From assembly GCA_012837465.1 (NCBI GenBank), contig DURG01000224.1:1-9377 (forward strand): DNA of 9,377 nucleotides, in the 5' to 3' direction. The notes beneath the pieces were generated by a model that was not told the origin of the DNA, did not search any database, and saw nothing but the letters and a program-made list of their open reading frames with translations. The position numbers and the translations under genes were made by a program. How positions within the stretch are numbered: the stretch's first letter is position 1; every line of letters starts with the position of its first letter. This document shows, piece after piece, positions 7,468 through 9,377 of this stretch. This stretch comes from Propionibacterium sp. Lineage in GTDB: Bacteria; Actinomycetota; Actinomycetes; Propionibacteriales; Propionibacteriaceae.

Positions 7468-8183
7468 GCGATCACCCCCGTGAGGACGAGCAGCGGGATG
7501 GCCGCGTTGCCGAGGACGATGGCCAGCGCGATGAGCGCCCCGATGGTGGCCCAGACGACCCGAATCCGGCGGCCGGTGATGCCCCAGTCCTGCAGCAAGG
7601 TGCGCCAGCCGTGCCAGATGTGGAAGGCGATGACGAACATGGTGAACGTGTAGTACGCGGCCATCAATGGCCGGGAGAAGCTGGCCACGAGGTTGTCGTA
7701 GGCGGGGATGAGCCCGTCGGGGCCCTGTGCGGCCCAGGATTCCGGCGCCACGATGAGGCCGACGGTCAGGTCGAGGAGGTGCACCACCACGAAGATGAGG
7801 ATCCACACGCCGCCGGGCAGCATGGTGCGCGCACCCCAGGCCATGCTCCGCGGCATGGCCCGTCGACGGTGCTTGCCACGCGCGGCACGCCCGCGCAGCC
7901 ACAGGGCCACCGCGGCCCAGACGTGGGCGACGAGGCTCACGAGCAGCGTGATGCGCAGCGCCCAGAGCACGGACTTGTAGGGGAGGAGCGGGTAGCCGAC
8001 CTCACGCAGCCACGTGGCGTAGCCGTCAAGCGCCTGCCGGCCCCAGTAGACCTTCAGGTTGCCGTACATGTGAATGAACGTGAAGGCGACGAACACGACG
8101 CCCGTGATCGCCATCACCTGCTTGAGCGCAAAGGTGCTCGGCCGGTGCCTCGTTGCGGCCGGTCGTTCCACTGCAGCGGTCAT
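7464..8183 (-). CDS. sdhC: Succinate dehydrogenase/fumarate reductase cytochrome b558-type membrane anchor (239 aa)
   Basis: Single membrane anchor binding two hemes b and the quinone site, as in B. subtilis SdhC and Wolinella FrdC (type B complexes). Five hydrophobic segments lie at about residues 23-40, 72-96, 122-147, 173-193 and 209-237. The expected axial histidines are H38 (FIHMYGNLK), H87 (VAHVW), H135 (VVHLLDL) and H188 or H191 (FHIWHGW). There is no separate sdhD, consistent with this type. Such complexes use menaquinone and can run as succinate dehydrogenase or fumarate reductase; the sequence does not show which is favoured here. It is the first gene of sdhCAB, 43 bp after the kinase stop, with a -10-like box directly upstream, so it probably has its own promoter. 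Confidence 0.95.
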
Positions 8184-8189
8184 GTATCG

Positions 8190-8195
8190 ACCGTA
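8190..8195 (-). promoter_or_regulatory. Candidate -10 element of sdhCAB (leaderless)
   Basis: The minus strand reads TACGGT, then 6 nt, then the sdhC ATG at 8183. No Shine-Dalgarno-like purine run lies in the last 15 nt before the ATG, which favours a leaderless transcript over a leadered one. No -35 is recognisable. The box lies in the 43-bp gap after the kinase gene. Confidence 0.45.
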
Positions 8196-8226
8196 GCCGA
8201 GCGTGATCAGCGCGCGGCGACCGGGG

Positions 8227-8817
8227 TCACCATCGACGGACGGAGGCCAGCGCCTTCTTCATCGACATGCCGGTGAAGCCGGCCTCCAGCGCCTGCCTGC
8301 GCAGCCCGGGCTCGGCGCGGTACAACGCCACGCCGCGGCGCAGCAGCACCAGCGGTGGCTTGCGGTGCTCCTTGAGGTCGCGGCTCAACCGGCGCACAAA
8401 GTTGGCGGCCCGCCGCCGGTCCAGCCACAGCGCGGTCACCGGGAGCCCCGCAGCTCGGGCGGCGGCGAAGGCCTGAATGGCGAAGATTCCCTCGGCCAGC
8501 ACCACCTCGGCCTGGGCGATGTCCAGCGTGCGGGTGCCCACCCGGCGCGACTGCGAGATGTCGTAGACCGGCAGCTCGGCGCGACCCTCGGTCAGCAGTA
8601 CCCGCAGGGTCTCGACGGCGTACTCGAGGTCCCAGCACGCCACGTCGTCCCAGTCCGGGATGCCCGTGGGGGCCATGGGGAGGCCGGGATGGCCGAGGTC
8701 GCGGTAGAAGTCGTCGAGGGACAGGGCAACGACGCGCTCACCGTCGGCGGCGTGCGTGGTGATGCGGGACTTCCCGCTGCCGGAGGGGCCAGCGATCAGT
8801 ACCAGGGTGCGCGCCAT
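8227..8817 (-). CDS. Uridine kinase-like P-loop kinase (196 aa)
   Basis: P-loop NTPase of the uridine kinase/phosphoribulokinase family. The Walker A motif GPSGSGKS (residues 10-17) lies right after a hydrophobic first strand (TLVLIA). It is followed by LSLDDFYRD, the DDFY segment typical of uridine kinases, then PDWDDVACWD, and later VVLAEGIFAIQ, the Walker B-like strand. A basic region (DRRRAANFVRRLSRD) fits the mobile lid. It probably phosphorylates uridine or a similar small molecule with ATP or GTP, but substrate cannot be read from the sequence and such small actinobacterial homologues are often just annotated 'uridine kinase'. I chose ATG 8817 because the Walker A motif then sits at the usual distance and a TACGAT box lies 8 nt upstream; the open frame reaches 8847. 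It has no evident link to the sdh genes downstream. Confidence 0.85.
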   Translation of the reverse strand: MARTLVLIAGPSGSGKSRITTHAADGERVVALSLDDFYRDLGHPGLPMAPTGIPDWDDVACWDLEYAVETLRVLLTEGRAELPVYDISQSRRVGTRTLDIAQAEVVLAEGIFAIQAFAAARAAGLPVTALWLDRRRAANFVRRLSRDLKEHRKPPLVLLRRGVALYRAEPGLRRQALEAGFTGMSMKKALASVRRW

Positions 8818-8825
8818 GGGACAGC

Positions 8826-8831
8826 ATCGTA
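8826..8831 (-). promoter_or_regulatory. Candidate -10 element of the kinase gene (leaderless)
   Basis: The minus strand reads TACGAT, then 8 nt, then ATG at 8817. GAGGGG lies too far upstream (more than 15 nt) to be a Shine-Dalgarno for this ATG. If correct, the longer frame starting at 8847 cannot be translated from this transcript. Confidence 0.4.
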
Positions 8832-8846
8832 ACGCCCCTCGATACA

Positions 8847-8892
8847 TCCTGCGAGATCAGGGCGCCAGTGGTCGGCGTGCCACCTCGCAGGA
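8847..8892 (-). terminator. Inverted repeat after the DUF2207-like gene
   Basis: TCCTGCGAG (8847-8855) is the exact reverse complement of CTCGCAGGA (8884-8892). A small inner stem, GTGG (8868-8871) with CCAC (8880-8883), stacks next to the right arm. It begins 15 nt after the stop codon of the upstream membrane-protein gene, so it is a plausible terminator, although no U-run follows and one side has a large bulge. Confidence 0.45.
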
Positions 8893-8907
8893 CACTCGGG
8901 CCCAGCG

Positions 8908-9377
8908 TCACCAGCTGCCGCCACCGCCGCCGCCGAAGCCGCCGCCGCCGCTGAAGCCGGAGAAACCGGACGAGCCGCCCGTGGCCTGGCTCATGCCGTC
9001 CATCCGGGCCTGGTTCATCACGTCGTTGAACGAGTGGGTGAGGTTATTCATGGCGCTGGCGAAGTAGTAGCCGTGCATGAGGTCTGCGCCGATGTACCAG
9101 GAGGTGTCCGCCTGGTAGATGCCCTCGGCACCAAGCTGGGCGAACAGCTTGGACCAGCGCTCGGCGACGCCGAACACGATGGCGTACGGGAGGTACTTCG
9201 AGAAGATGTCCTGGCCCTCCTCGAACTGCAGTGTCTCCTTCTCCGCGGTGCGCAGGTACAGCTCGAAGCCCTTCGCCTGCGCGAGGTAGGCGGAGCCGGT
9301 GGCGGTGCGCTTGCGGAAACCACCCGACAAGACGATGAGCCCCAGGCCGAACAGCCCAACCGGGATGGCGAGGAGCC
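8908..9377 (-). CDS. DUF2207-like predicted membrane protein, C-terminal part (partial, 5' end beyond the right edge)
   Basis: The frame is open to the window edge; its first visible residues form a hydrophobic segment (LLAIPVGLFGLGLIVL), so a TTG at 9330 in the same frame is not the start. After the membrane segment come RKRTATGSAYLAQAKGFELY, LRTAEKETLQFEEGQDIFSK and YLPYAIVFGVAERWSKLFA, which match the conserved C-terminal region of the DUF2207 membrane protein family (YciQ-like). The tail is low-complexity Gly/Ser, with GGGGFGGGGGGSW at the end, as is usual for this family. Its function is unknown. The N-terminal, probably extracytoplasmic domain lies outside the window. Stop TGA at 8910-8908. 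Confidence 0.85.
   Translation of the reverse strand, partial: LLAIPVGLFGLGLIVLSGGFRKRTATGSAYLAQAKGFELYLRTAEKETLQFEEGQDIFSKYLPYAIVFGVAERWSKLFAQLGAEGIYQADTSWYIGADLMHGYYFASAMNNLTHSFNDVMNQARMDGMSQATGGSSGFSGFSGGGGFGGGGGGSW

Noticed and set aside
7468..7902. Extended SdhA start giving a 782-aa protein
   Set aside because: The added region lies over sdhC in another frame and is Arg/His/Pro-rich shadow sequence. The ATGA overlap at 7467-7464 gives a family-typical N-terminus.
8908..9330. Complete 140-aa glycine-tailed protein starting at TTG 9330
   Set aside because: The frame is open upstream to the window edge and encodes a hydrophobic segment continuous with the DUF2207-like region, so this is the tail of a larger protein.

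Overview
This is a GC-rich stretch typical of an actinobacterial chromosome. Pyruvate formate-lyase, a diheme SdhCAB complex, start codons sitting 6-8 nt below TANNNT boxes, and GGTTGAG...CGAAACC-type intergenic palindromes suggest a facultative or fermentative member of the Propionibacteriaceae or a relative. That placement is an inference from gene content, not a measured one.

Layout, left to right. (1) Positions 1-2481, minus strand: a pyruvate formate-lyase (PFL) operon in which the enzyme is made as two separate polypeptides. The large one (382-2481, about 699 aa) has the Cys-Cys catalytic pair but stops where the glycyl-radical domain should begin. The small one (118-369, 83 aa) is that missing domain, with the RVSGY radical loop and its own Shine-Dalgarno. 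A short open frame leaving the left edge (1-33) may be the next gene of the operon, possibly the activating enzyme. An inverted repeat lies between it and the small subunit. (2) Positions 2482-2694: divergent promoter region. (3) Positions 2695-4482, plus strand: methionyl-tRNA synthetase, followed by a strong hairpin. (4) Positions 4483-4750: convergent intergenic region holding palindromes and a 25-bp tandem repeat. (5) Positions 4751-8183, minus strand: sdhC-sdhA-sdhB, with ATGA stop/start overlaps at both junctions. The sdhB frame carries an in-frame 48-bp palindromic insertion. (6) Positions 8227-8817, minus strand: a uridine-kinase-like P-loop kinase. (7) Positions 8908 to the right edge, minus strand: the C-terminal part of a DUF2207-like membrane protein.

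Together the genes suggest flexible energy metabolism. PFL splits pyruvate to acetyl-CoA and formate without oxygen. The menaquinone-type Sdh/Frd complex links succinate/fumarate to the respiratory chain and could run in either direction. MetRS and the kinase are housekeeping neighbours with no evident link to these pathways.

The main points of interest are the modular PFL, in which the oxygen-sensitive radical domain is a separate, replaceable subunit encoded in the same frame just past a stop codon, and the palindromic element translated inside sdhB.
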